DNA from: Glandiceps talaboti
Lineage: Eukaryota; Hemichordata; Enteropneusta; Spengelidae
Direction of reading: 5' to 3'
DNA: 47,500 nucleotides
Assembly (NCBI RefSeq): GCF_964340395.1
Contig: NC_135570.1
Coordinates: forward strand, 11,775,322 to 11,822,821
The notes beneath the pieces were generated by a model. That model had not been told where the DNA came from. It saw nothing but the letters and a program-made list of their open reading frames with translations, and did not search any database. Shown here one piece after another: positions 28,164 through 39,402 of the stretch; the first letter of the stretch is position 1; each line of letters begins with the position of its first letter. A program made the position numbers and the translations under genes.

Positions 28164-28765
28164 AGAAAAGGAGGAGTGCAGGGGATGAAGTGGTGAGGGA
28201 GGAGAGATGGCAGTGGTTAGGAAGGAGGATGAAGAGGAGGGAATGGGAGTAGGAATATCACAGTAAATATATGCATTAAAAGTAAGCACACAAGAGGCCA
28301 TTTGGACTCACTCGTTAGCTTTGTTGATATTTTTCATTTGATTATTCACGATCAGTTGACACACAGTTATTGGAAATGTTTTAGCAAAACAATACAGACA
28401 TAGCTACTGAGCTGAATCAAATTGGAGTAGAGAATCGTAATTAATACTCAACGACAAACACATCATAAAAATGTACTGGTGAGTTATTGATTATCGGTAT
28501 AAGATATCATAAATTATACACCAGGGTGTAACATTTAAATATAAATAAAATAAAATCATAATTTTGGAAAAAGATAACATCATGATTATCCGGGTTCCTG
28601 TAACAGCAAAGATAATTATTCTGAAGCACAGTTCTTTACATCAGGCCACTAAAACCTAGTATTGTAATAAAATTTATTGCATTTTAACGGCATGATCACA
28701 GGGGAATTATCAACTATAATCGTATTATGATATTTGCAATAAAAAAGTATTTTAAGACTTATGGT

Positions 28766-28918
28766 TGCGTGGTTTTGCAATTGCCTAAATGGGTAGTCTG
28801 TAACAATTATGATTTTCGGTGGTTGCTTAAAATGGACACAATTTGTAATTCTGTGGTTTTGCCTATTAGTAAATGGACATAGTCTGTAACATTAATGATT
28901 TTTCGGTGGTTACTTTTG
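28766..28918. repeat. Two-copy tandem duplication, about 84-bp offset
   Basis: GTGGTTTTGC...TAGTCTGTAACA...GATTTTCGGTGGTT occurs twice, starting near 28769 and 28853. Confidence 0.7.
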
Positions 28919-29593
28919 TTTCACATTGAAATAGTCGTAAATGATTCTAACTGTTACTGCTGCAACATGTTGGGCCGTGTTTAGCAACTCTTATGAGCTC
29001 TCGCCACGTATTATTATAGAATAGTATTACAGTGAACAGCCCGAACCTCTTTACCAGACTTACTACCACTATCATCACGCTTTGTTGATGCCGATGTGCT
29101 CTTAAACACGTTTTAGTATAAATCGTGTATTTGTGTTTTTGAGACTCTGGCGGTAGTCAAAAATAGTGCCTAAATTTCATACTTTGCCACTCAGGTAGAA
29201 AGCGTCGCGGGAATAATCTCTTTTAAATTTGGTGTTAATTTGTTCAAGAAAACAGTTAAAGTCAAATTAAATCTAAAATATCTGGGGTCACCATACAAAT
29301 TTTTGAAGGGGAGGTCAAAATGATACCAAAATTTAGTCATTTTAGAATCCAATATGGCCGCCGAATACTGTGCTCACTCTATGAGAAAATAAAAGATTTG
29401 TGAGCTTTCCTTGAAAGCAAGATCGCGAACCCCTAATTCATTTTTTTATTTTCGAAAGGATCGGGACCAAGGTTTCATATGGCAAAGTTTGGAGAGATTT
29501 GGAAACATGATTTTCAGGGAAATTTATCCCCAGGCACATTCTACCTTAATTACCGGGAAACTCATACTTTGTTTTCAATACCTTATCTGTAAG

Positions 29594-29620
29594 TTCAATT
29601 CAATTCAATTCAATTCAATT
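29594..29620. repeat. (ATTCA)n pentanucleotide run
   Basis: About five TTCAA units. A shorter run of the same pentamer lies at 30725-30742. Confidence 0.85.
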
Positions 29621-30804
29621 AAATGTTATTTATATCATCACAGGTTTTATTATATTGTTGAGATTCTGGTCATTTTTTGTGGAAAAAATAGTTTTATTCA
29701 TATGGATATCAGCATGTCACATTTTGTTATAAAAAGTTGACCGCCAAAAGTAAAATCGTCTAAAAAATTATGAAAATTTATCTTTGGAAATTTAGGCGGG
29801 AAACATTGTCTGTGAAGGTCCAAGTCAAAGTGACACTTTTTATATTTGTAAATGCATGCTATGTCAACTTAGACTGTGGTTCAAAGTTGCCAAATAAATG
29901 AAAAGTCCGTACTAAAAAAAGGTATATAGAGTTCAGAAGTGTTGACTGTAAATACTGCCGTTGAAAGTTCAAGAGATATGTACTTTTTATTGCAAAGTGA
30001 CAGTACGCATGCGCAATGAAATGAAACTTGAGATGACAAATTTTACAGAGGTCGGAGCTAGAGCATATCATACATATACACTTACTGACATAGCGTTGTC
30101 GGGAAGTTTCAAAAGAGAACAAGAATTTTGCCACAAACATGACAATTAATAACGAGAAACTCGATAACAGTAATCCGTAGTATAGACAGGGTGCTACAGG
30201 CTGTCGCATCCGAAAGGTAATTAATCAAACTCGCACTCCGTGGTTCCACCAACGTACTACAGAACGACATGTACCGCGTAAACATGACTACGATACACCA
30301 TTTAATTTAGGAAACCACGTACATATTGACAGGGTTAGTGAAGCGAACCGTGAAGATATTAATAAAAACACAACATACGGTGGTGAGTCGTGGCTGGTCA
30401 CGAAATGATAGTTTCAGAGCTATATCATTTATCATCCCGCTTTCCGAAAATATCATGAATACATTTAAGGCCCCTCTGTCTTCTCGACGTGGAAATGTCT
30501 CAGTAAATAAACATGTTAACAATGTATTCTTTATTACCAAGTGTCTGTCGGTGTCCAAAGCTCCTGTATACACATGTACCTGAACGCCAATGCGCAGTAA
30601 GCTTTCATTTTCTCAACAAAAATTACGTATGAATCCAATCAGTATTACGTCACATGTTTGTCAGATGAACAACAGCCGACATTAATCAACCATACAAAAA
30701 TTTTATACTGGTCAAATGTTACAGATTCAATTCAATTCAATTTTCACCTATATTGTTATTTATTCTAACTCGTCAAAGGTGTAATCATCTATGGTCGTAT
30801 GCCA

Positions 30805-30900
30805 TTTAGTTTGGCTATAGTGTAGGGGTCTCCGAAACACATACATATTTTGAAATATGGCAGTGTTTCAATCCCAGGTTCTCACATTGGTGTTATCTTA
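30805..30900 (+). mobile_element. tRNA-like SINE head
   Basis: TGGCTATAGTGTAGG at 30812-30826 resembles an A box and GTTTCAATCCC at 30864-30874 a B box (one or two mismatches), about 50 bp apart. An ATTCA pentamer run lies about 70 bp upstream. There is no clear cloverleaf, so a functional tRNA gene is unlikely. Confidence 0.45.
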
Positions 30901-31164
30901 TCAGTGGAGCCATAAGGGTTATATAGGATTATATTTTTGTTCTGTGCCAACTGATTTTTTATTTTCTAAAATTCAGAAGACGTTAATAGGACACCTTTCG
31001 ATTGTACAGACACGTGGTTGATGATGTAAGGGCCACTTCATTGGGTTCATAAGTTTAATACCTAAAATCCAATGAAATTCAGTCTACGTATTTTACCACA
31101 GACTACAAAAGAAATTTGTGGTCTGAGGTTTTATATATACTTTCTATATTAGATAAAGGGACAG

Positions 31165-31259
31165 ATGTCACCTCCTGAAATATCTGTATTCAATTGATAG
31201 AAATTATTCTGTTTATGTCACCTCCTGAAATATCTGTATTGATAGAAATTATTCTGTCT
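31165..31259. repeat. Tandem duplication of about 50 bp
   Basis: ATGTCACCTCCTGAAATATC followed by TGTATT, GATAGAAATTATTCTGT is present twice in a row. The two copies differ mainly by a 5-base CAATT insertion in the first. Confidence 0.9.
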
Positions 31260-31442
31260 TGATATTTATACAGAATGACTACAGTGATGATGGTTGTGTC
31301 ACGTGCTTCCGAAAACAGCATCGTCTTTTGGCGACACTTTTTGTTTTTGTCAGCGCTGTTTTGTAGTGTGATAGGTTTTGCTGTTATTCCGTGATTTCTG
31401 TCGTTCAAAGGAGATGATCTCGATATAGCTCATGTTTTGATT

Positions 31443-31795
31443 GTGTGTATGTATGTATGTATGTATGTATGTATGTATGTATGTATGTATGTATGTATGT
31501 ATGTATGTATGTATGTATGTATGTATGTATGTATGTATGTATGTATGTATGTGTGTGTATGTATGTATGTATGTATGTATGTATGTATGTATGTATGTAT
31601 GTATGTATGTATGTATGTATGTGTATGTATGTATGTATGTATGTATGTATGTATGTATGTATGTATGTATGTATGTGTGTGTATGTATGTATGTATGTAT
31701 GTATGTATGTATGTATGCATGTGTATGCGTGTATGTGTCTGTGTATGTATGTATGTATGGATGGAAGGATGGATGGATGGATGTATGGATGGATG
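31443..31795. repeat. (TATG)n then (ATGG)n microsatellite
   Basis: Long TATG array with three TG interruptions, changing to ATGG units from about 31757. Confidence 0.97.
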
Positions 31796-32572
31796 TTGAA
31801 ACGCGGGTCACCATTAGGACGATAGTTTCCCTATTGCAGGAAAGAATCACACTGTACATGTACATGTACATGCAAATAAACAGAGGGTTCATCCAAGTGC
31901 CAACAGCGATTGCGTATGACTTTATACCCTAGGTTTGATATTACCATAAAAACAAGCCATTAAAATGACCTCGACTATGAAACATGTAATTAATATTGAG
32001 ACAATAGCAGAACTAGCTAGTGCCAGTGCTAAAACGCTGGGCAGAATCAAACACATGTGTTTTAGCAGTGAATGGTTATTCAAGTTTACCGTATGGCGGT
32101 GGCGTACGAGAAAAACATGTTCACGGTCGGATGGTAATGAAACATTAGCTGACGTTGATGATATATCACTTGAATTTTTAGTATTTCAACACATAATATT
32201 AACCCATAAACATAGTGATCTTTGCAATTGGTAAGTAATTAAATTGGTCTCACGTGACCATTACAATTCGATGTATAGTTATGGTTCCACTATAAACATC
32301 AAAACATCGGGATATCTCAAAACATTATTACTGTCGAACAGGACAAACGTACAATTTGCCTAATAATGTTCAATTAATTGCAAAGGTCAGTGACAAATTC
32401 TGATGTTCGGTCAAAGGAGTCTATTCTTCTATTCGAAAAGGTCACGGTAGTGTGAACGATTGTAAAAGTTTAGCATGTTACAATAGCTCCAACTCCCTTC
32501 AGTCGGTCGCCGTGAGAATGTAGTTTTGGAAAATGCACACTAATAATATAACATAGCGTAACCACGGTATAA

Positions 32573-32761
32573 CATGCATACATACATACATACATACATA
32601 CATACATACATACATACATACATACATACATACATACATACATACATACATACATACATACATACATGCATGCATGCATACATACATACATACATACATA
32701 CATACATACATACATACATACATACATACATACATACATACATACATACATACATACATAC
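32573..32761. repeat. (CATA)n microsatellite with CATG core
   Basis: About 23 CATA units, CATGCATGCATGCATA at 32665-32680, then about 20 more units. Confidence 0.97.
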
Positions 32762-33748
32762 GTTTTAGGAGATTACATATTTACGTAGTTGCATTATGGT
32801 AACGAGCTCTTTTCATGGTCAGCATACACCGTGTACCAAATGTTGACAAATGAGTCCACTTGTTATTTTTAGGTATTTTGGTGAATTTAGATGGTATTGT
32901 AAAACTGCAGAGAGCACTGAAAGGAACAAATTTGAAATGATACCGACAATACATGTATAAACTTAGACATTGAACCCATTATCTATTTTATGGAAGGTTA
33001 TTTCAAATGCTAGAAACAACGCACAACACACAACACACAACACACAATACACAAAAGCAATTATTGCCATTGTTATTGTTCATTCTGCTTTATGACGACA
33101 ATGAATATACCCGTACGTCATACGTCATAGCAGAAGACTGATTTAGCAGTAAACAATCATGAAAGTGAAATAAAATATTTACAATAATATGTCTATATAT
33201 CAGCCAGAGAATAGCTTTTCCGGCTTAATATTACGAGCAAGGTGTTTCAGGTATAAGCAACATCAGGAATGAACGCCGATAAGTCTATCAAAGAAAATTA
33301 AGATGTCCCAATTGTTCATAAATAAATTAAAACTTCGGGTAATAAAATCACTAGGTGAATTAACAACACTGTCAAAGCACCAATCAATCATTTTCAGCTT
33401 GTCCTCGAGTAAAATTTTACTGGTTTTATTGAATGCTTAAGTCATTTAGTACCACGCGGGTGTTGGAAATTTATTGGGACTTATATCGCGATATCGAAGG
33501 ACGAACAGTGAGTCTTTCCATCCGTGTTCCAAACCTTGAGTGAAGGTCAAACTCGTAACTTTATTTCCTGTGGCCTGCTTTCCATATTTCAACTCGTTGG
33601 TCTTTGTTTCTTAAATGACAAAATGACCTTGTCTGACATTGGGTGGAAACCTCACTGTCGTGCGTTATGGTTCATACCATGCCATACGTTCATTATTGAA
33701 ACGAAGAAACAATGTGTGTCGTGAGTTCATGACTGTTTATATCTCAAA
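32762..33748. other. Unique intergenic sequence
   Basis: Apart from the small CA-rich heptamer, I see nothing. Confidence 0.5.
33017..33055. repeat. CAACACA heptamer repeat
   Basis: About four to five units of a CA-rich 7-mer. Confidence 0.85.
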
Positions 33749-34055
33749 GTGGCCATATGTATGAGGATTGGGTATATATTTTGGATTTTTTATCATGGTT
33801 TCTCAATGTGAAACAACATTATCATTGACCAAGTCTGTGTTTATAACTCAATAAATTACAAATTATTACTAAATGCGTAAAATGTTATTGTACGTACAAC
33901 AACAAACCTCTCACACACTTTTTAAAAAGCTGTTTGCAATGTATTGAGTTACAAACACAGACTTGCTCTATGTTGTTTCACATTGATTTTTCAAGCAGAA
34001 AGCCATGATAAAATTGTTTGATAACCAAATACCCAATCCTCATCCATAAGGCCAC
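33749..34055. mobile_element. Inverted-repeat MITE-like element, copy B (about 307 bp)
   Basis: The two halves are reverse complements over roughly 110 bp. The left arm starts GTGGCCATATGTATGAGGAT and the right arm, reversed, starts GTGGCCTTATGGATGAGGAT. Both continue through TTTTATCATGG, AATGTGAAACAACAT and CAAGTCTGTGTTT to AACTCAATA. The central spacer of about 75 bp contains TTATTGTACGTACAAC. No open reading frame is present, so it is non-autonomous. Target-site duplication is not clear. It is related to the copy near 6.3 kb. Confidence 0.75.
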
Positions 34056-36040
34056 TAGTATGTCACAAGCGAATAATTGAGGGAAATGTTACATCGCAGA
34101 ATCGCGCTATTAATCTGAATATTCTAACGGCGGATGGTCAATGTTTGAGAGACAAACAAACCGAATGCAAGAGCCAAAATTTCGAATTATACAAGGATTT
34201 CCCTTGTCGAGGAGATACGTCAGTAATAACAGCTGAGGGCATTGAACTTGTCAACCATCTTTTCTGAAAATTTGATAACGTGATTATCATTAATTACAGT
34301 AGAGTACGATAATATTTCATAATTTGTTTGCAGTAGTTTATATTTTTATTCCGGTCACCATTTGCGTGTTTGTGATGTATGCAACTCTTGGTGTATTCAG
34401 CATGATCGTTTTCTTACGAAGACAATCACTGATAATTATCTCTGAACTTCGAGGTTACACAAGTCGCCCCCACAACACCTCGACGCGGTTATGAAGAGCT
34501 TAGCATTCAGTCTAAGAAATAAGTGCTAATTCCAGACGTTGTCTGATTGACTGCAGCTCGGAAAAACAACTACATGCACTTGAGAAAGGTCTTTTGCACA
34601 TGATTCTCGCCACAAAACCACAGTATATATACTCTTATCAGTGGCATCATGTGCTTTATAAGGTGATTCCTGTTTGGCGAGGATGACCATCCCGAGATCT
34701 TTAAGAAGATGATTAATAACAAAGAAGAAGATGAGGATTGCTAGTATTTGATGCTTCTAAGATGAACACCGTTGTAATCTGATCTTCCCGGAGTAGCAGG
34801 GATCAGGTTTTAGTTACATTCTGGAGCGGTATAATTAACTGGAAATAAAACCTCAGTTAGCGCCGTGTCCATTAACTTAATGAATGTATCGGGAACTGCA
34901 GGTAAAACTAAAAGCATCATCATAGTCACGCATTTATCTCGGCACCAGACGGCTCGGCTACATGTCTATCCAGAAGACTTGCGAAAAACCCTTCGGACTT
35001 CTCACACTCTATCTCCTCTCAATGGTACAAGTCGAGAATGGGAATATTAACGGCCCTTGGGTATGCCGTTAAAAATGTTGCTTATAGACCAAACCCATCG
35101 CGAATTTCGTAAAACGTTTCGTCTTTTGTAGCAGACGCATGGTGCCAGATCCATTAAACGTCATACCATGATATTTTTATCCGCCAAATGTAATGATTTA
35201 GAGAAAAAAAAAAATTCCCACTGACGTTTTGACATGTTTTTCAATTAAAATAAGTTCACGTTACACTGGTGGATAAAAGAAATGGGGCTGACCAATCCTG
35301 AAGTCATGTACAAGTCGTTCTTATTGTATGTACACTTTTTAAACATCGAACCAATATTACACGGTGGCGGGGGTTGAATACACCAAGAGCTGGCACGTCA
35401 ACGTCATCCATCGGATAGATGTAGAATACGGGAGATTATTTTACTGTGATGATGATGATGACTGATGTTTGAAACAACATAACGACATAACCAAATTATT
35501 GAAGTGCCCTATTAATAATCATCAACATGCGATTATCAATGTTTCTTTGAATTTCCCCATTAATAACAGTTCCTAGCAGGAATTCGTCGATGGCTGTTGT
35601 CAAAATGTTTACTACTAACGAACATTCTTTTGAGCCATTTGAATTTTTCAGTAACGGATCGTTCGATTTTCTTGCGTGTTAACATATCATCACCAAAACT
35701 GATATCTAATCTATATAATTATGAACTATATATCAAATTATATTTTTATCTTGCATTTTTTAATATCATTTATAAACAAAACGTGGGACTTTCTCGGCAC
35801 GCTCTGGTGAAATCATGACTTGTTTGGAAGTCGGTGTACACAAGCATTGTAACAATACATGCAACCAACTCAATCAATAACACCGATATAATCATTTCTC
35901 TGTAGGGGAATTATAATGAAATAGTCACCAGTCTGTGAAAAGGAGTAAACAACTCCGAATTCCCCAATCGTGTGGCCACTACATTCGGCATCCTGACGCA
36001 CTTGCTCAACCACGCAAAAAGACATACACACGCACAAAGC
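34056..36040. other. Unique sequence downstream of the NET gene
   Basis: Repeat-poor. Frames at 34865-35050 and 35597-36097 have no family motif. It could hold regulatory DNA of the NET gene, but no specific site is claimed. Confidence 0.45.
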
Positions 36041-36634
36041 CAAAAAGATTGAAGTTATTGAATATTTTAATACCAAAATACTATTATAATGTAACATTCA
36101 CTAATAAACTCTGGGGCTATTATAGTCAAATTGAACAATGGTTGAACAACCTAATAGCGAAGAGGGTTATTTTTACAAAAATACCATCATCCACCAAAAA
36201 TACAGTGTTGAGAATGAAATGAGATATATATTTAATTTGAAAAAATCGAAAATTGTTTTTTCTTCTCTCGAAGTTGGGAAAGTGTTGATTACAATGTGTC
36301 ATGGTTACGTTTGTACAAGTGCTGTCTTGGCTGTGTTGTGGGTATACGTTGTAAATGTCAAAAATAGCAAAAAAGTGTCATTCATTAACCGACAAATAGC
36401 ACATCACTTAATGAGCTCATATATTTAGGCCTGTCTATCAACAAATCGACGCACAGATAAAACATTTTTTTTTCATTTCATAAAAACAAAACGACAATGC
36501 CCAACACAATACATTATTTACAGCCTGTCTTTAGACAGAACTGGTCTCTTTTATAGTAATAATAATTATTATTATTCAACAAAAAGCAAAAAACACTTTT
36601 TTAAACAATATTTACAACGTTTTAAATAGCAGTC
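36041..36634 (-). other. Probable 3' UTR / downstream flank of the NET gene
   Basis: Sequence following the TGA on the reverse strand is AT-rich, with short homopolymer T/A runs and an imperfect TAA/TTA palindrome near 36558-36577. No perfect AATAAA was found within about 150 bp of the stop. ATTAAA-type hexamers occur further down (reverse strand near 36231 and 36056). The transcript end is therefore unknown. Confidence 0.3.
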
Positions 36635-39097
36635 TCAGTGTGGTACAGCTGTTGGTAGTCTTTGTTTGAGGTCCAAATACGGGTAGGGCGAATAGTAGGC
36701 AGCTGTTGGGAGGGGGATGGAGCTGAACGCAGCACCTGCCGGGGAGGCAGCTGCACTAAGTCCGTTGGGTTTGTATGGATGATACCTCAATGTACTCAGA
36801 GGGCTCAGAGCCCCACCTGTTAGACCAGACCTCGCAAGGGCCGTTGCAGGACTTGTTGCTGCCGTCGGGGCATAGTAAAAATGACACGGGTTTAGAGCAC
36901 CTGCTAGAGAAGTGGTGATCGTGTGTGTTGATATGCTGTCACTGTTCGACATTGTATGAGTCCGGAGATGTTGTAAAAGTTCCTCGCTGGTAGCGAAACG
37001 TTTCCCACAGCTTGTAGTTCCCGACACCCAGTTGCACACGTGGTCACGCCCTGGTGCTGGCAGAGCTGTTGCTGCTGGTAATGCCATGGTGTGGGGATAA
37101 AGGTACGATGGGGTAGTAGTGCTAGCTCCATTCGGTAAGGCATACGTGGGAAATGTACCGGCTAGTTGTAGGGCTAATGGAATTGCCCCGTTTAGACTTG
37201 GAAGGGAATGGTGGTGTCCAGTGTCATGTCTGCACTGAGTGCAGTTGGCTGCTGCTGCTGCTGCAGCAGCAGATATTTGAGCACTTTGACAGTTCTTACA
37301 ATACGGATCACTGCAGATGGGCATCAATGTCGTACCACCGTCGCTTGTTCTTACACGAGCATATGCTGTTGTGTAGGGTGCCGATGCAGCCATAAGAGGA
37401 CTGCCACTTAGTCCGTTTTTAGATGGTGCACATTGAGCTGCGGCTGCCATTGCTGCTCTCATTGTTGGACTTGCAGAATTAGGATCTGATACAAGTGGTA
37501 TTGCATGTCCGATTACTTGCGGAGAACATCCACAAACACTGGTTGCGGGAGCCGGTACAGTTCCTGCCGCCGGTACAGGCACAAGGGTGGGTGGGGCTTG
37601 AGCACCAGCCCCTGGACTAGCCGGTTTGTAACCACTACTAGGCGGTGACGTCATTTTACCGTTGGATTCATGGTGGTTCACTTCGACGTGCATACTTCCA
37701 CAACTAAGGCTTATACCTGTATGACTGATATGGTTGTTTTGACTACTTGGTGGCGAATCTCGTGAACTTTTCGGCGACGATGGCGCTGAGGTCGACAAAA
37801 TTTCCTTCTTAATAGGCGAAGCAGCAGCAGCCGGTTTGCCTTCGGTACGTAATGTAGGCGTTACTACGGTAACAGGTGATGTCCGTGCCTTGACCGATGG
37901 ATACCCCATTCCAACTTTGGTTATCTCGGCATCCCCTTCATGTGATTCGCTTTGTTTATAAGGCGTGAAAGACGACTTTCTGGATACAGAAACACTCACA
38001 GTTGTATTCGATTTTTCGTTTGATGTCGATTTGCTCGTTAGAGTGTCAAAACTGAGCGGCTTGGAGTCCGAACTGGTACTGGTAGATCGGGGTGGATCGG
38101 GTTTCCCAATACTGCTGCACGTCTGGGCTAATAAAGCCAAAGGACTTTTCTTAGCGTCATACTGTAAACAGAAAATAGAGACAGGCGAAATTAGTTCAAC
38201 TCTAGAGTCCCGAAAGGAATATATTTCATCGTACTTAAACGATGGCTGAGAGTAGTAAAGGGCGACTGGTTCAATAAATCACACAGCCATGAAGTCAAGG
38301 GGGAGAAATTTATCATAATGAGAAAAACAGCCTGTTCGTACAACTAGTACAATTTTTCTGATGAACTGCCTCGCTAACAAATTCTCTTATTTCAACTAAA
38401 AACGTACGATGATAAAACATAGTACACGTTGTAATTGGTTAACGGAATGAGTACAGAGTGACAAGTCACTGCACAAAACGTTTTGTGGACTACGGAGAGA
38501 GCTGGTAACAGAGACGGGGAGAAATACGGTCCTGAATAGATGTTGCATGCGAAGGTGTTATTATTGGTTTGATAAGCCCAGACAGGTCGAAAAATTTCAG
38601 CAATCTATTTGAAATTGGTTATTTAAAGAGGTCAAAGAGATAGAGTGTGATAACGTCAAACTGAGTGATGAACGATGTTCGCTTCTGAACATGTAGCGCA
38701 GATAAATTTTGTACAGGCATGGACTCGCTTGGCTAGAGCAGTTCACTGCCGCTCGCTACATCGTGTAAATATATTGTCGAGTCCGCTAAGTGTACATACA
38801 TATTTTCGTGTATGTGTGGAAATTGTTGCCTACATAAAATCATTTTAACGCGTGGAAATAAAATGTTAGGCCAGTGACATTATTCAGATACAGTGATATG
38901 ATGGGTAATTTCGACAGTACACTTACCGTTGGTGGATTTGGTAAGGGTTGTAGATATTCGGCGTGTAAAATGTGTTGCGAACGCGTACTTAACATCCTGA
39001 TAGCTCTTACGGGTAGTCTCTTTGCTTGCCTTTCTGGATCAAATCGTGGTTTTTCTTCGTTATATTCCAATGGTTTTACCAGAGCCAAATTGCTCAT
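36635..39097 (-). CDS. ZNF503/703-like (Nlz): NET-family zinc-finger co-repressor, ZNF703/ZNF503 (Nlz / noc-elbow) orthologue, two exons
   Basis: Coding exon 1 is 39097-38927 (57 codons) and exon 2 is 38161-36635 (508 codons plus TGA), giving about 565 aa; human ZNF703 and ZNF503 are about 590 and 646 aa. Seen in order: PERQAKRLPVRAIRMLS then HAEYLQPLP (residues 21-53); KKSPLALLAQTCSSIGKPDPP-type Sp motif just after the splice; FTPY at 122-125, where vertebrates have FKPY, a motif linked to Groucho binding; Ser/Thr/Pro-rich linker; CSDPYCKNC box (Cys 340, 345, 348) followed by eight alanines and CTQC (364, 367); one zinc finger C433-x8-C442-x12-H455-x3-H459 with the family signature KRFATSEELLQHLRTHT; and the tail RYHPY...YYSPYPY. 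Members are nuclear developmental repressors that act through partners; the long C-x8-C spacing argues against ordinary DNA binding. No other gene lies nearby. Identity is very confident. Whether it is the ZNF503 or ZNF703 type cannot be said, since an invertebrate probably has one ancestral copy. Confidence 0.96.
37248..37273. repeat. CTG/CAG palindromic triplet run within the NET coding exon
   Basis: CTG triplets run directly into CAG triplets (CTGCTGCTGCAGCAGCAG core), so the DNA is self-complementary. On the coding strand it gives the alanine run at residues 355-362. Confidence 0.85.
38162..38926 (-). other. Intron of the NET-family gene (765 bp, phase 0)
   Basis: On the reverse strand the donor is ACG|GTAAGTGT and the acceptor is TTTCTGTTTACAG|TAT with a short pyrimidine tract. 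Splicing joins ...PNPPT to YDAKKSPLALL, which restores the continuous vertebrate-like order EYLQPL...DAKKSPLALLAQTC. From memory, vertebrate genes interrupt the same point with an intron, so its position looks ancestral. The frame read through the donor leaves the conserved protein at once, which supports the splice. No repeats are visible inside. Confidence 0.92.
38927..39097 (-). CDS. Coding exon 1 of the NET-family gene (N-terminal block)
   Basis: The reading frame carries residues 1-57, ending ...YLQPLPNPPT, followed at once by the donor GTAAGT (reverse strand, 38926-38921). The start was chosen at the ATG at 39097 (MSNLALVKPL) because it has G at -3 and leaves an N-terminus of reasonable length before the conserved RQAKRLPVR block. 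The frame stays open upstream to an ATG at 39298, but that 67-residue extension (cysteine-rich, MTYRSGN...) resembles nothing in the family and overlaps promoter-like CCAAT and CRE-type motifs, so it is more likely 5' UTR or promoter. A longer N-terminus cannot be ruled out. Confidence 0.9.
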
Positions 39098-39267
39098 GAC
39101 CTGACGGCGCTGATCGCTAAGCAAGAATGCGCTGGCTTGCTTGAAACCACACAAGTTTTCTTGTGAAGCATGCCGCCCCTCCAGACAACACACAAAAACA
39201 CAAATTTGCCGACAACACTTCAACTTCCAGCAGTGAATTACTGCCGAGATGAAAGCTAGCGACCGAC

Positions 39268-39402
39268 AGCCAATCAGATTTCCAGACCGATACGTCACAG
39301 TAAATGGATTGGGTAATCGCTCATAGCAGCTGTCATTGTGACGACAACACGACAGTTACTCGTCAATGTAGCCCGCCCTACTAATTTACATTAGCCAATC
39401 AT
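39268..39402 (-). promoter_or_regulatory. Putative proximal promoter of the NET-family gene (two CCAAT boxes, GC box, CRE-like site)
   Basis: Between 170 and 305 bp upstream of the chosen ATG lie two NF-Y-type CCAATCA motifs (39270-39276 and 39395-39401), a CCCGCCC GC box (39372-39378) and TACGTCAC, a CRE-like half site (39292-39299). No clear TATA box was seen. This mix is common in TATA-less animal promoters. It is inferred from motifs and position only; the transcription start is not determined. Confidence 0.35.

Larger units (their letters stand above)
28164..30804. other. AT-rich intergenic sequence with minor duplications
   Basis: It holds the 84-bp duplication and ATTCA runs listed separately. 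The frame at 29411-29740 runs through the ATTCA repeat and has no motif. Confidence 0.5.

Noticed and set aside
27669-28301. Proline/histidine-rich 210-residue frame, minus strand
   Set aside because: Read-through of GGT/GAT triplet arrays.
36904-37411. Open frames overlapping the zinc-finger exon in other frames and on the other strand
   Set aside because: Shadows of the conserved NET coding exon; they carry no family motif themselves.
39098-39298. 67-residue N-terminal extension of the NET protein
   Set aside because: Not similar to any family N-terminus and overlaps CCAAT/CRE-like promoter motifs; treated as 5' UTR or promoter, though the frame is open.
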